Source of the DNA: Caldifarciminota bacterium
Lineage (GTDB): Bacteria > Hydrothermota > Tepidihabitantia > SM23-42
DNA: 46,823 nucleotides
Assembly (NCBI GenBank): GCA_020343595.1
Contig: CP070802.1
Coordinates: forward strand, 565,112 to 611,934
Direction of reading: 5' to 3'
Positions 1-9,046 of the stretch are shown here, one piece after another. Each line of letters begins with the position of its first letter. The stretch's first letter is position 1. Position numbers and translations under genes: made by a program. A model generated the notes under the pieces. It was not told the DNA's origin. It made no database searches and worked only from the letters and a program-made list of their open reading frames with translations.

Positions 1-7
1 CCTTTTT

Positions 8-65
8 CCTCCCCTATCAAGGGGGAGGGTATGACTAGGGTGATTTCTTCCCGTGTCAAGGGAGA
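8..65. repeat. Two adjacent CCTCCCC-type hairpins
   Basis: The first arm pair is CCTCCCC at 8-14 and GGGGAGG at 22-28. A weaker cousin at about 47-65 has CTTCCC followed by GGGAG after a similar TCAAG spacer. No T-run follows on either strand, so this looks more like a short dispersed palindrome than a terminator. The 125 bases before the first gene hold nothing else recognisable. Confidence 0.4.
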
Positions 66-125
66 GCACAAATGACAGGCAGCAGTTGGTACATTCGTGC
101 AATCCATAGTCATTTGGGCAGTTCC

Positions 126-1160
126 TTAGTAGCTTGCAGCTAAGTTGTCAGTTGATCTTTCATTAGCCGTGTTGCCGCGGGTCACTTCATGGGCATAGAT
201 ACCCAGACCGGATGCAGATTGCGCAACATAAGCGTGTTGTGGTGTTGCGACGACACTCAGTGCTTCTTGAGATGCCATTCTTACGGCAACTTCCTGTGGC
301 TCTGTTGGATTCGAAACATCAACAACCTGAAGCCCCCCATCGCATGCAGCGATATAAAGATTCGAGCCGGCCACCTGAATATCCCAGGCGTACCCAGATG
401 TGCAGACTTGTCCGACTTCCTTCGGGCTGGTCAAGTCGCTAATGTCTATGATCCTAACACCACACCAGTCATCAGCGACATAGGCATAACAACCTTCAAT
501 GTGCAAGTCGCGAGCAACTCCTGGCGTCTCGACATAGGAGATTTCTTTTGGTCTGTTAGGTGCTGAAATGTCAAGGATTCGGAGTCCAAGATCGGCGACA
601 AAAGCATAGGAATCACTAAGAACTATATTGGTAGCGCATGCCATTTCAAAGTTGCCAACTATCCGGGGATTTACAGGGTCTGCGACATTAATCACCTGTA
701 CACCTGCATCACCATCTGCAATGTAAGCATAGTCGCCTCTTGTGGAAAGGCCGCAGGCATACCCTGGAGTGTCATAACCGCCGCACTTCTTTGGTGTCTC
801 CGAGTCACTGATATCCCAAATATCTATGCCCAAATCGCCCTTGGCGACGTAGAGTCGACCTGACGTTTCGTCGAAGTAGAGGTCGCACAATGCAAACGCA
901 GAATGCTCAAAGTGGCTGAGTTTGGTCGGCTGGTCAGGATCTGAGACGTCAATAATGCATACGGAAGTTCTACAGCCTGCAAAGACAAGGTGACGTTGTT
1001 CATCCTGCGCGACAGCACAAACAGCATCTGACCTCCATCTTCCGATGCAGCATATGCTTGTAGCCTTAGGGGAAATCTCCCGGGCACTGAGTGACTCTGT
1101 ATACCATATTCCACCGAATAGTATGATGGTGGAGATGAGTGCAATAGAATACTTTTTCAT
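126..1160 (-). CDS. Secreted LVIVD-repeat beta-propeller protein
   Basis: The 344-residue product has a typical signal peptide (MKK followed by a hydrophobic run, residues 1-25). After it come about seven repeats of roughly 40 residues with the pattern VIDVSDPxxPxxV and YAYVADxxxGVxIID, the LVIVD family of beta-propeller blades found in exported bacterial proteins. No enzyme motif is visible; such propellers usually bind partners at the cell surface. The reading frame is open further upstream, but the ATG at 1160 is chosen because GGAGGG lies just before it and because the sigma-54 promoter at 1209-1224 would be inside the longer version. It lies downstream of the sigma-54 activator gene. Function unknown. 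Confidence 0.85.
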   Translation of the reverse strand: MKKYSIALISTIILFGGIWYTESLSAREISPKATSICCIGRWRSDAVCAVAQDEQRHLVFAGCRTSVCIIDVSDPDQPTKLSHFEHSAFALCDLYFDETSGRLYVAKGDLGIDIWDISDSETPKKCGGYDTPGYACGLSTRGDYAYIADGDAGVQVINVADPVNPRIVGNFEMACATNIVLSDSYAFVADLGLRILDISAPNRPKEISYVETPGVARDLHIEGCYAYVADDWCGVRIIDISDLTSPKEVGQVCTSGYAWDIQVAGSNLYIAACDGGLQVVDVSNPTEPQEVAVRMASQEALSVVATPQHAYVAQSASGLGIYAHEVTRGNTANERSTDNLAASY

Positions 1161-1208
1161 TTTACCCTCCTGGGATGATCTTCTACAAAGTATCATACTT
1201 CTCTGAGG

Positions 1209-1224
1209 AGCAATAATCGTGCCA
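1209..1224 (-). promoter_or_regulatory. Sigma-54 (-24/-12) promoter for the LVIVD gene
   Basis: On the minus strand the bases read TGGCAC-GATTA-TTGCT, an exact match to the sigma-54 consensus TGGCAC-N5-TTGCW. Transcription would start near 1198, giving a leader of about 38 nt that carries the GGAGGG ribosome site of the gene starting at 1160. The next gene upstream encodes a sigma-54 activator, the protein class that such promoters require. Confidence 0.8.
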
Positions 1225-1435
1225 GAACGGAGATTCGAGAACAACTCACTATATTTAGGGAATTAGTGCATTATTTTAATGTAGTACTTCACTATATTGC
1301 ATAAATTATTCGGTCATATTTAGCCGGTCGATATGTTATTCAGTGACTTCAGTGATATGTTGTTTCAGTGTAATCTGTCTTTCCTGCGTCTTCTGTGTTA
1401 AGGTGTTATTTGACCACTAATCTACAAATCGGTCA

Positions 1436-2968
1436 TTATTGACCTATTCTGTATTTCCTGAGTTTGCCCCTTAGTGTTGAACGAGGAATACCCATTATTT
1501 TGGCTGCTTTTGCCTTATTACCATTTGCCTGTAGAAGTATGTATTCAATGTATTTTCTTTCAAAGTCATGATAATTCAACATTTTTCCACCTTCGTCAAT
1601 GAGCACGGCGGCTGTATCCGATGTGTTTCTGATTCTTTCGGACAGATCATTAATCCCGATCGTCTCGGCATCTTTGGCGAAGATTACAGCATGTTCGATC
1701 TCGTTCTCCAATTCACGGACATTATTCTCAGTCCAGTCATAGGCAGACAATGCGCCCAATGCTTTCGTGTCAAATCCGCGCATTGATTTGGCTTTTTGCC
1801 TAGCGTATTTCTCAAGAAAATGCTGGGCAAGTAAAGGAATGTCATCACGTCTATCCCTCAAGGCCGGGACATTTATTGTTACCACATTTATTCGATAATA
1901 GAAGTCCTGGCGGAAGCGCTTTTCCCGCACTGCTTTCTGGAGATCTTCATTCGTTGCACAGATAAGACGAACATTTACCTTGACATTCTTAGTCCCGCCG
2001 ACTCTGCGGATTTCTTTCTCCTGCAATACGCGCAGTAACTTGATCTGCATGGCCTCGCTGGTATGATGGATTTCATCCAGGAAAAGGGTACCACCACTTG
2101 CAGCTTGAAACAGTCCTTGTTTGTCAACTGCTCCGGTAAATGCACCGCGTACACTTCCGAAGAGTTCTGCTTCTAAGAGTGTTTCAGGCAACGCGCCGCA
2201 GTTGATGGCAAGAAATGGCTTGTTTTTTCTGTTTCCATTGTAATGTATTGCCTTGGCAATAACTTCCTTGCCAGAGCCAGATTCTCCGGTCAGAAGAACA
2301 GTACAATCGTCATCCATGATCTGTTTTGCTTCATGAAATACCTTTTGCATGATTTCACTCTTGCCGATGACGCCGGGGAAGTCATATATCTTTCCGACTT
2401 CTTCACGCAGATGAATGTTTTCATCGATTAGTCGTTCCACGAGGTGTGTGTTGTTTATGGCGATCGCCGCCAGATTGGCAAAGGCCTCAAGGAATGCTGC
2501 GTCTTCTTGAGAGAATGTCTTTATATGAACACGTTGATCAACATATAGCGTTCCCAGGGCGCGATCCTTGAAAGGAACGATGATGGGGACACAGATGAAC
2601 GAATAGATTCCCAGTTTTCTTATGCTATCGGCATCCTTGAAGCGTACGTCAGACCGCAGGTCAGCGCTCAATAATGTTTTCCTGTATTCTAATGTAGCCT
2701 TGACGATGCTCTTACTGAAGGTTGTGTCTTTTTCTTTTAGTAGGTCGGACGCTACGGTGCGATAGTACTCGCCGGATTCGTCGACCAAAATGATCATTCC
2801 CCTTTCAGCGTTGATGCTGGTAATTGCGGAGTTCAGTAGCTCACGGAGTAGTTGCTGCAGGTCGTTGATTTGATTTATGCGTTTGCTGAGTTCGAAAAGC
2901 GCCGTTAGTTGCTCCTGGGGCAAAGTGATCTTCTGTACTTCTTTTCCCTGTCCTCTTTCCGTGGTCAT
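1436..2968 (-). CDS. GAF-domain sigma-54-dependent transcriptional activator
   Basis: This 510-residue NtrC-class protein has a GAF sensor (about 20-175), an AAA+ sigma-54 interaction domain (about 195-430) and a C-terminal Fis-type helix-turn-helix (NKAKAAKIMGIPRSTLRGKL, about 480-505). The AAA+ domain shows Walker A GESGSGKE, the sigma-54 contact loop GAFTGA and Walker B LFLDE. The input domain is GAF rather than a receiver, so it should sense a small ligand or a protein partner, not phosphorylation by a histidine kinase. It starts 5 nt after the stop of the glycosyltransferase gene, so the two are co-transcribed. The perfect sigma-54 promoter just downstream, in front of the LVIVD gene, is its likeliest target (inference). 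Confidence 0.93.
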   Translation of the reverse strand: MTTERGQGKEVQKITLPQEQLTALFELSKRINQINDLQQLLRELLNSAITSINAERGMIILVDESGEYYRTVASDLLKEKDTTFSKSIVKATLEYRKTLLSADLRSDVRFKDADSIRKLGIYSFICVPIIVPFKDRALGTLYVDQRVHIKTFSQEDAAFLEAFANLAAIAINNTHLVERLIDENIHLREEVGKIYDFPGVIGKSEIMQKVFHEAKQIMDDDCTVLLTGESGSGKEVIAKAIHYNGNRKNKPFLAINCGALPETLLEAELFGSVRGAFTGAVDKQGLFQAASGGTLFLDEIHHTSEAMQIKLLRVLQEKEIRRVGGTKNVKVNVRLICATNEDLQKAVREKRFRQDFYYRINVVTINVPALRDRRDDIPLLAQHFLEKYARQKAKSMRGFDTKALGALSAYDWTENNVRELENEIEHAVIFAKDAETIGINDLSERIRNTSDTAAVLIDEGGKMLNYHDFERKYIEYILLQANGNKAKAAKIMGIPRSTLRGKLRKYRIGQ

Positions 2969-2973
2969 ATTTA

Positions 2974-4173
2974 TCAGAGTAGTTTACTGATCAATGCTGC
3001 TGCTTTTTGTGCTCCGTCCGTTGGGATATTTGGGTAATCTACTTTTTTGCCGAGATTTTGAACAATTGTATCTGCGAGAGATTGCGGCGTTGTATCTGAA
3101 TAGTCCATGAATACACCTGCATTATGTCGCCTAAGCCTGTGGGAAACATGTACTATTTGTTCGTAATGATCTTTGAGTGGGAAGTAGATGAAAGGTTTCT
3201 TAAGAGCAGTTAATTCTATTGTAGATGTATTACCTGCTTGTACGATCACCAGGTCACTAGCAGCGAAGTGCTCGTAGAGTTTTGGTACATAACCTTTTAC
3301 ATCGATGTCCTGATGGACTTTTATTGCCTCGGGCGCAAGTCTTGGTCCACAGACCAGGACCATGCGAAGGTTGGGGATTTTTTCCTTAAGGATTGGAAAA
3401 GATTGTGCACACAATTGCAGCATTTCTTTGCCCACCGCGGTGCCGCCGATAGAACATACGATCAGAGGTTCCTCACCATACCCTAATTTCGCACGTATCT
3501 GTGTTTTGTCCGAATATGTCTTGGGGTCAAATCTTAATATATATCCGGCGAATGTGCATTTCTCTGAAGCCCACGCGCGGCGCTCTGGTAATAAAAAACC
3601 GAATTTTGCATCAGGAATATCATCCAGTTCGCCCACGAAAAGACGCATGTCCACAAAAGGTGATGGTTTGTGATAATCCTTTGACCAGAAGTAGTTCCAG
3701 TAGTAGTTGCCAAATATATCAACAGGGCTTTTCGTCATTGAATAAGAACCGATGAAGTCATAAATCATCACGAAAGGCATGGTTTTCAGCTCTGGTTTCT
3801 TTTTCAATGCAACTATGATTTCGTATGTTTCGTCGCCAATGACAAGGTCAAATTTTTCCTTTGCTGTGACTTTCATGAACAATTCTACATTGTTCTTCCA
3901 ATCATCACGTATGACGAATAACATCTTCACAATATTGAGTTTTGGCCCCTCGGCTGCATTTTCTGCCGTGGTATTTTCATTTGCCCATTCTTTTGCTTCG
4001 GGAAGCAATCTTTCACCGGCATCTGAAAGAAGACTGCTTGCTGGTTCAGAGGCGATCCAGGATATATCGATCCCCGGATTCTGTTTTCGCAATGCACTAG
4101 CTATTACAAGGTCTCTTGTTACGTGCCCCAAACCGAATGACCCGCTGATGAAAAGAACTTTTTTTCCAGCCAT
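2974..4173 (-). CDS. MurG-like GT-B glycosyltransferase
   Basis: The 399-residue protein has the two-domain GT-B outline of the MurG/UDP-glycosyltransferase group. The N-terminal glycine loop reads SGSFGLGHVTRDLVIA (about 10-25), and the C-terminal nucleotide-sugar region includes VIVQAGNTSTIELTALKKP followed by HYEQ (about 310-345). The acceptor cannot be told from sequence. The ATG follows GGAGG. It lies in one unit with the sigma-54 activator gene, which begins 5 nt after its stop. It is not MurG proper, because no division or cell-wall genes flank it. Confidence 0.8.
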   Translation of the reverse strand: MAGKKVLFISGSFGLGHVTRDLVIASALRKQNPGIDISWIASEPASSLLSDAGERLLPEAKEWANENTTAENAAEGPKLNIVKMLFVIRDDWKNNVELFMKVTAKEKFDLVIGDETYEIIVALKKKPELKTMPFVMIYDFIGSYSMTKSPVDIFGNYYWNYFWSKDYHKPSPFVDMRLFVGELDDIPDAKFGFLLPERRAWASEKCTFAGYILRFDPKTYSDKTQIRAKLGYGEEPLIVCSIGGTAVGKEMLQLCAQSFPILKEKIPNLRMVLVCGPRLAPEAIKVHQDIDVKGYVPKLYEHFAASDLVIVQAGNTSTIELTALKKPFIYFPLKDHYEQIVHVSHRLRRHNAGVFMDYSDTTPQSLADTIVQNLGKKVDYPNIPTDGAQKAAALISKLL

Positions 4174-4216
4174 AATTCCTCCCTCACCTCATCGATGCTT
4201 CAATAGCTAACATTTC

Positions 4217-6469
4217 TTAACCAATATTATGTTTTCCTTTATATTTGTACAGACCGATTTTCTTGAGCATGTCATCGAATCTTGGATCGGAACGTATACA
4301 GTCAACCGATTCGTCGTTAAGTATCCATGAAAGAGAGCTGTCACGTTCTTGATAAGCTTTTTCTAGCCAATCAAAGGCAATATCATTTTCGCCAAGAACC
4401 GCATGTATTTTTGCGAAGAGAAATGGCCTTATGTACGATTTCTTTGATTTTTCTTTGAGGTTTGATAGTATTTTCCGGGCACTCTTTTTGTCGCCGCTCA
4501 TTGCGTAAAACCAACCAAGAGCAGCCACTACAGGAGGATAGTCTTTGGCCACGTTCAAGGCCTGATGTAGCAATTCTATCCCCTTACCATATTGATGATC
4601 ATGAGCATATGTTGACGCAAGCAGCCAGAGCGCCCAGGGGTGTTCTGGTGAAAATTCACGAGTCTTCAGTAGCTGCTGTCGAGCCGCCTCAGGCTGTCTG
4701 TCCCAAAGGTAAAAAAGACCCAGGTATACGTTTTGTATGAAATTAATCGGATCGAGTTCGAGCGCGCGCTTCTGTTCTGCAATTGCTCTATCAGTTCTTC
4801 CTATCGCCGCAAAATACCCACCGTAAGCACTGCGACTTGAAACACAATTTGCCTCGAGTTCGAGAGCCTTTTCAAGGCTCAGGCGTGCACTATCGAAATC
4901 CCAATCGTAAAGGTAATGAATATACCCTATTGCACTGTGAGCGAGCGCGAGCGTCTCATCTATTTCTAAAGCTTTTTCAGCTGCAATTCTTGCTTTGGGT
5001 AAGACATCCTTTGATGGTGAATAGTAATAGTTTGCGTACATGCAGTAGCAATATGACATGGCCGCGTAGGCCAGAGCATAATTTTGATCCAAGTCTATTG
5101 CTTGCTGATAATACTTGATAGCTTTTCCGAGATCTGCTTTTGAGAATTTCTGTACGAAGAACCGGGCTTTAAGAACCGCATTGTATGCATTAATATTGGA
5201 ACTATGTCTTTCTTGCACTGAAATCTTTTCATCACCGAAAATCTCAACTTTAAGTTTGTCGACTATTTTCAACGTAATCTCATCCTGAATTGTGAACACG
5301 TCATCTGCTTGTCGGTCATACCGTTCCGACCAGAGGTGGTAACCATCGGTTACGTTGACTAGCTGAGCAGTGATACGCAGTTGATCGCCTGATTTGCGCA
5401 CGCTGCCTTCCAGTACATGATCGACATTAAGTGTCCTGCCGATATCACGGACATCGACATCTTTCCCCTTGAACGAAAATGCTGAAGTGCGTGCGACAAT
5501 TCTGAGATCTTTGATATGAGTTAAGGAATTAATGAGTTCCTCAGCCATACCGTCACAGAAATATTCTTGATCTTGGGTAGGACTCATGTCGATGAATGGT
5601 AAGACAGCGATGGACGCTGAAGGCTTGACCGACGCGACTCTCAAGGGGTTTTTTGCCTCGGGATCGATTGACTGCAGTTGCGCGATGACTTCTTGCATGT
5701 CGCTATACCGGTCGTGTGGTTTCTTCTGAAGCATCATTCCGATGGTACGTTCTAATGTTGGAGGAACGTCACTGCGTATTTCTGAGGTAGGAATTGGTGC
5801 ATTATTGTTGATGGCAAACATTATGGCTTCCCAGTTATTACCTCTGAATGGCAACTTGCCTGTTAGCATCTCATACAGTACGACACCCAGTGACCAGATG
5901 TCGGTGCGGTGATCCATGTCTTCTGCCCGTACCATTTCGGGTGACATGTAAGCCACTGTGCCGGTAATTGATTCGGTTCTGGTTATACGCGATGTTCCCG
6001 CTAATTTTGCCAGTCCAAAATCAAGTATTTTGACCTGTCCGTCACTGGTAATAAATATGTTTGCCGGCTTTATGTCCCGGTGCACGATTCCTTTAGTATG
6101 TGCCTTTGCCAGGCCTGCTGCTACACCCAGGGTAATTGTGATTGCTTCTTTGAATTCAAGTGGGCCCTTCTGCATCCTACGCTTCAATGTCTCGCCTTCG
6201 TAACATGCCATAGCAATGAAAAGCTGTCCATCTTCAGTCTCGTCAATCTCATGAATTGTACAGATATTTGAGTGATCTAATGAGGATGCAGACTGTGCTT
6301 CCTGCGTAAAGCGTTTCTTTGCTACTGGGTCATCACTGAATTCGTGGGGGAGAAACTTGAGTGCAACCTGGCGTTTGAGTTTAGTATCCTTGGCCTTGTA
6401 CACGACACCCATTCCACCACCGCCGATTTTTTTAAGAATTTTGTAGTGTGATATGATTTTGCCTATCAT
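4217..6469 (-). CDS. Ser/Thr protein kinase with TolB-like and TPR domains (copy 1)
   Basis: Residues 1-270 of this 750-residue protein form a Hanks-type kinase with glycine loop GGGGMGVVYKA, ATP lysine in VALKF, catalytic HRDIKPANI and DFGLAK. Residues about 290-420 match the TolB/FlgO-like module often attached to bacterial kinases and cyclases (SIAVLPFIDMSP, YFCDGMAEELI, VLEGSVRK). The remainder is TPR repeats. I see no membrane segment, so it is probably cytosolic. The frame is open to 6514, but a strong promoter at 6500-6527 overlaps that stretch and the paralogue begins MIGN, so the start is MIGK at 6469. It is a tandem duplicate of the next kinase. Confidence 0.93.
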   Translation of the reverse strand: MIGKIISHYKILKKIGGGGMGVVYKAKDTKLKRQVALKFLPHEFSDDPVAKKRFTQEAQSASSLDHSNICTIHEIDETEDGQLFIAMACYEGETLKRRMQKGPLEFKEAITITLGVAAGLAKAHTKGIVHRDIKPANIFITSDGQVKILDFGLAKLAGTSRITRTESITGTVAYMSPEMVRAEDMDHRTDIWSLGVVLYEMLTGKLPFRGNNWEAIMFAINNNAPIPTSEIRSDVPPTLERTIGMMLQKKPHDRYSDMQEVIAQLQSIDPEAKNPLRVASVKPSASIAVLPFIDMSPTQDQEYFCDGMAEELINSLTHIKDLRIVARTSAFSFKGKDVDVRDIGRTLNVDHVLEGSVRKSGDQLRITAQLVNVTDGYHLWSERYDRQADDVFTIQDEITLKIVDKLKVEIFGDEKISVQERHSSNINAYNAVLKARFFVQKFSKADLGKAIKYYQQAIDLDQNYALAYAAMSYCYCMYANYYYSPSKDVLPKARIAAEKALEIDETLALAHSAIGYIHYLYDWDFDSARLSLEKALELEANCVSSRSAYGGYFAAIGRTDRAIAEQKRALELDPINFIQNVYLGLFYLWDRQPEAARQQLLKTREFSPEHPWALWLLASTYAHDHQYGKGIELLHQALNVAKDYPPVVAALGWFYAMSGDKKSARKILSNLKEKSKKSYIRPFLFAKIHAVLGENDIAFDWLEKAYQERDSSLSWILNDESVDCIRSDPRFDDMLKKIGLYKYKGKHNIG

Positions 6470-6499
6470 CCGATTACCCGGTTTACTACAGCCAACACT

Positions 6500-6527
6500 A
6501 TTATAGTAGGCCATAATAAATTGTCAA
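6500..6527 (-). promoter_or_regulatory. Consensus sigma-70-type promoter of kinase copy 1
   Basis: On the minus strand, TTGACA (6527-6522), 16 bp, TATAAT (6505-6500). The predicted start is near 6493, about 24 nt before the ATG at 6469. The bases from the -10 to the start codon closely resemble those of the second kinase gene, so the promoter was duplicated along with the gene. Confidence 0.85.
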
Positions 6528-6669
6528 TATTGGGTTGATGGCCGAGAAGAAGTTATTAGCTATAACGATGAGGAGTTATAAATATCAATTTTGCCCGACT
6601 GGCGGAGTATGACATTGCGTAGTATTAATGGTCGTTTTGCTTCTACTAAAATTGTCCTTCCATCCCCTT

Positions 6670-8916
6670 TCACGCTGGTTGATTTTGTGTTTTATACCTG
6701 TAGAGGCCTATTTTCTTTAGTAATTCATCGAATCTAGGATCGTCGCGAATACAGTCGACTGATTCATCAGTAAGTAAATGTGCTAATGAACAATCACGCT
6801 CTTGATAAGCACTTTCAAACCATTGAAATGCCAGGTCATTTTCACCGAGTGCCGCGTGCACTTTTGCGAAAAGGTAGGGCCAGACGTATGATCCCTTTGC
6901 TCGTGCATGCAGTACCTGAAGTGTTTTTCGAGCGGCCTTCTTGTTACCGTTCATTGCTTGAAACCAGCCCAGGGCAGCTATCATCTGAGGGTAGTCTTTG
7001 GCTACTTTCAATGCATCGTTGAGTAACTTGATGCCCTTATCATATTGTAGGTCGAGCGCGTATGTCGTTGCAAGGAGCCAAAGCGCCCATGGGTGGTCAG
7101 TTGAGAATTCGAGTGTTTTGATTAATTGTTGCCGGGCTTTTTCCGGTTGTTTTGCTTTAAGGTAGAACAGTCCAAGGTGAACGTTATGGTTGACGCTGAG
7201 TGGGTCAAGGTCGAGGGCGTGCTTCACTTCTTTAATTGCTCTGTCCATGCTACCTGTTATGGCAAAATACCCAGAGTAGTCACTACGGCTTGTAACACAA
7301 TTGGGGTCGAGTTCAATTGCGCGTTCGACCCGTTGCCGGGCACTCTCAAAGTCCCAATCATAGAGGTAATTAATAAGCCCCATTCCAGCATGCGCAATTG
7401 CCAGCGTTTCATCTATTTCCAGTGCTTTTTGCGCTGCTATTCTTGCTTTTGGGAATACCTTTTTTGATGGTAGGTAGTAATAGAGCCCGAATGTGCAATA
7501 ACACTGTGCCATAGCTGCGTAGGCAGTCGCATAGTAAGGGTCTTGCTCTATTGCCTGCTGATAAAATTTGAGCGCTTTCTCAATGTCTCCTTTGTCTAGC
7601 CTTTGGGAGAAGAATCGGCCTTTGAGAAGTGAATTATATGCCTCAATATTCGAAGTGTGCCGTTTATGTAGCGAAACCTTCTCATTACCCATAATTTCGA
7701 CTCTAAGTCTATCGACTATCTTCAGTGAGATCTCATCTTGAATGGTGAATACATCTTCTGCTTGGCTGTCGTACCGTTCCGACCAGAGGTGGTAACCATC
7801 GGTTACATTTACCAACTGAGCGGTAATACGCAGTTGGTCGCCGGCTTTGCGCACGCTGCCTTCCAGCACGTGGTCGACATTGAGGGTCCGGCCGATCTCG
7901 CGTACATCAGTATCTTTGCCTTTGAATGAAAAGGCAGAGGTGCGGGCGACGACCCGGAGATCTTTGATATGCGTAAGTGAATTTATCAGTTCTTCAGCGA
8001 TACCGTCACAGAAATACTCCTGATCTTTTCCTGGACTCATGTCGAGAAATGGTAATACAACGATCGAAGCAGATGGTTTCGTTGTGGCGATTTTCGAAAT
8101 GTCCTTATTATCGATGGCCCGAAGATCGGCCACGACGGTCTGAATATCTTCATACCGGTCCTGGGGTTTCTTTTGCAGCATTCTCGTTGTAATGCGCTCC
8201 AGGGATAGGGGGATATCTTCGCGTAATTGCGTGACAGAGACAGGTGCATTGTTGGAGATCGCAAACATGGTTGCTTCCCAGTTGTCACCCTTGAAAGGCA
8301 ATTGACCGGTCAGCATCTCATACAACACAACACCTAACGACCAGATATCAGTGCGGTGGTCTACGTCCTCCGCCCGTACAATTTCAGGCGACATGTAAGC
8401 CACCGTACCGGTAATTGATTCTGTTTTTGTGATACGCGTTGTCCCGGCTACTTTTGCCAGCCCGAAATCCAGTATCTTTACACCACCATCACTGGTGAGG
8501 AAAATGTTAGCGGGTTTTATATCCCGATGAACGATTCCTTTTGCATGGGCTTCTGCCAGACCTTGTGCAACCTCTACGGCAATCTTTATTGCTTCATTGA
8601 TGTCAAGTGGATCCTTTTCGGCTCGATGCTTTAAGTTATTCCCCTCATAGCAAGCCATTACAATGAAGAGTTGTCCTTCATCGGTTTCACCGATTTCGTG
8701 GATTGTACAGATGTTAGGATGGTCGAGGGACGAAGCTGCTTGCGCTTCCTGAATGAAACGTTGTTTGGCGGTGCGGTCGCGGGTCAAATCATGAGGTAAG
8801 AACTTGAGGGCGACATTGCGCTTGAGTTTGATATCTTCAGCTTTGTATACTACACCCATACCTCCGCCGCCAAGTTCTTCGAGTATTCTGTAGTGTGATA
8901 TAGTGTTACCGATCAT
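6670..8916 (-). CDS. Ser/Thr protein kinase with TolB-like and TPR domains (copy 2)
   Basis: This 748-residue protein is a close paralogue of the neighbouring kinase and collinear over its whole length. The kinase domain has GGGGMGVVYKAED, VALKF, HRDIKPANIF and DFGLAK. The TolB/FlgO-like module carries YFCDGIAEELI and VLEGSVRK. About seven TPR-like helical pairs follow, ending DDPRFDELLKKIGLYRYK. All catalytic residues are present in both copies, so both should be active. The ATG follows GGGGGAATCGG and a consensus promoter. The intact double copy next to a GAF/sigma-54 regulator suggests a local signalling group, but no substrate is evident. Confidence 0.93.
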   Translation of the reverse strand: MIGNTISHYRILEELGGGGMGVVYKAEDIKLKRNVALKFLPHDLTRDRTAKQRFIQEAQAASSLDHPNICTIHEIGETDEGQLFIVMACYEGNNLKHRAEKDPLDINEAIKIAVEVAQGLAEAHAKGIVHRDIKPANIFLTSDGGVKILDFGLAKVAGTTRITKTESITGTVAYMSPEIVRAEDVDHRTDIWSLGVVLYEMLTGQLPFKGDNWEATMFAISNNAPVSVTQLREDIPLSLERITTRMLQKKPQDRYEDIQTVVADLRAIDNKDISKIATTKPSASIVVLPFLDMSPGKDQEYFCDGIAEELINSLTHIKDLRVVARTSAFSFKGKDTDVREIGRTLNVDHVLEGSVRKAGDQLRITAQLVNVTDGYHLWSERYDSQAEDVFTIQDEISLKIVDRLRVEIMGNEKVSLHKRHTSNIEAYNSLLKGRFFSQRLDKGDIEKALKFYQQAIEQDPYYATAYAAMAQCYCTFGLYYYLPSKKVFPKARIAAQKALEIDETLAIAHAGMGLINYLYDWDFESARQRVERAIELDPNCVTSRSDYSGYFAITGSMDRAIKEVKHALDLDPLSVNHNVHLGLFYLKAKQPEKARQQLIKTLEFSTDHPWALWLLATTYALDLQYDKGIKLLNDALKVAKDYPQMIAALGWFQAMNGNKKAARKTLQVLHARAKGSYVWPYLFAKVHAALGENDLAFQWFESAYQERDCSLAHLLTDESVDCIRDDPRFDELLKKIGLYRYKTQNQPA

Positions 8917-8946
8917 CCGATTCCCCCACTTACTACAGCCAAGATT

Positions 8947-8974
8947 ATTATAATGTGCCGTAATCGAATGTCAA
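8947..8974 (-). promoter_or_regulatory. Consensus sigma-70-type promoter of kinase copy 2
   Basis: On the minus strand, TTGACA (8974-8969), 16 bp, TATAAT (8952-8947), about 30 nt before the ATG at 8916. Spacing, downstream bases and position match the promoter of kinase copy 1. Confidence 0.85.
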
Positions 8975-8984
8975 TATTGGAATT

Positions 8985-9021
8985 GAAAAAGCCCCGCGCT
9001 ACATAAGAATAGGCGGGGCTT
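8985..9021 (-). terminator. Rho-independent terminator
   Basis: On the minus strand, AAGCCCCGC (9021-9013), a 15-nt loop, GCGGGGCTT (8997-8989), then a T-run. It lies 25 nt past the stop of the ankyrin/MBL gene and just before the promoter of kinase copy 2, so it separates the two units. Confidence 0.88.
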
Positions 9022-9046
9022 AGAAGTTATTTGATGTGAGAAGAGA

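Noticed and set aside
189-566. Plus-strand ORF opposite the LVIVD gene
   Set aside because: It mirrors the periodic repeats of the minus-strand propeller gene and has no start signals.
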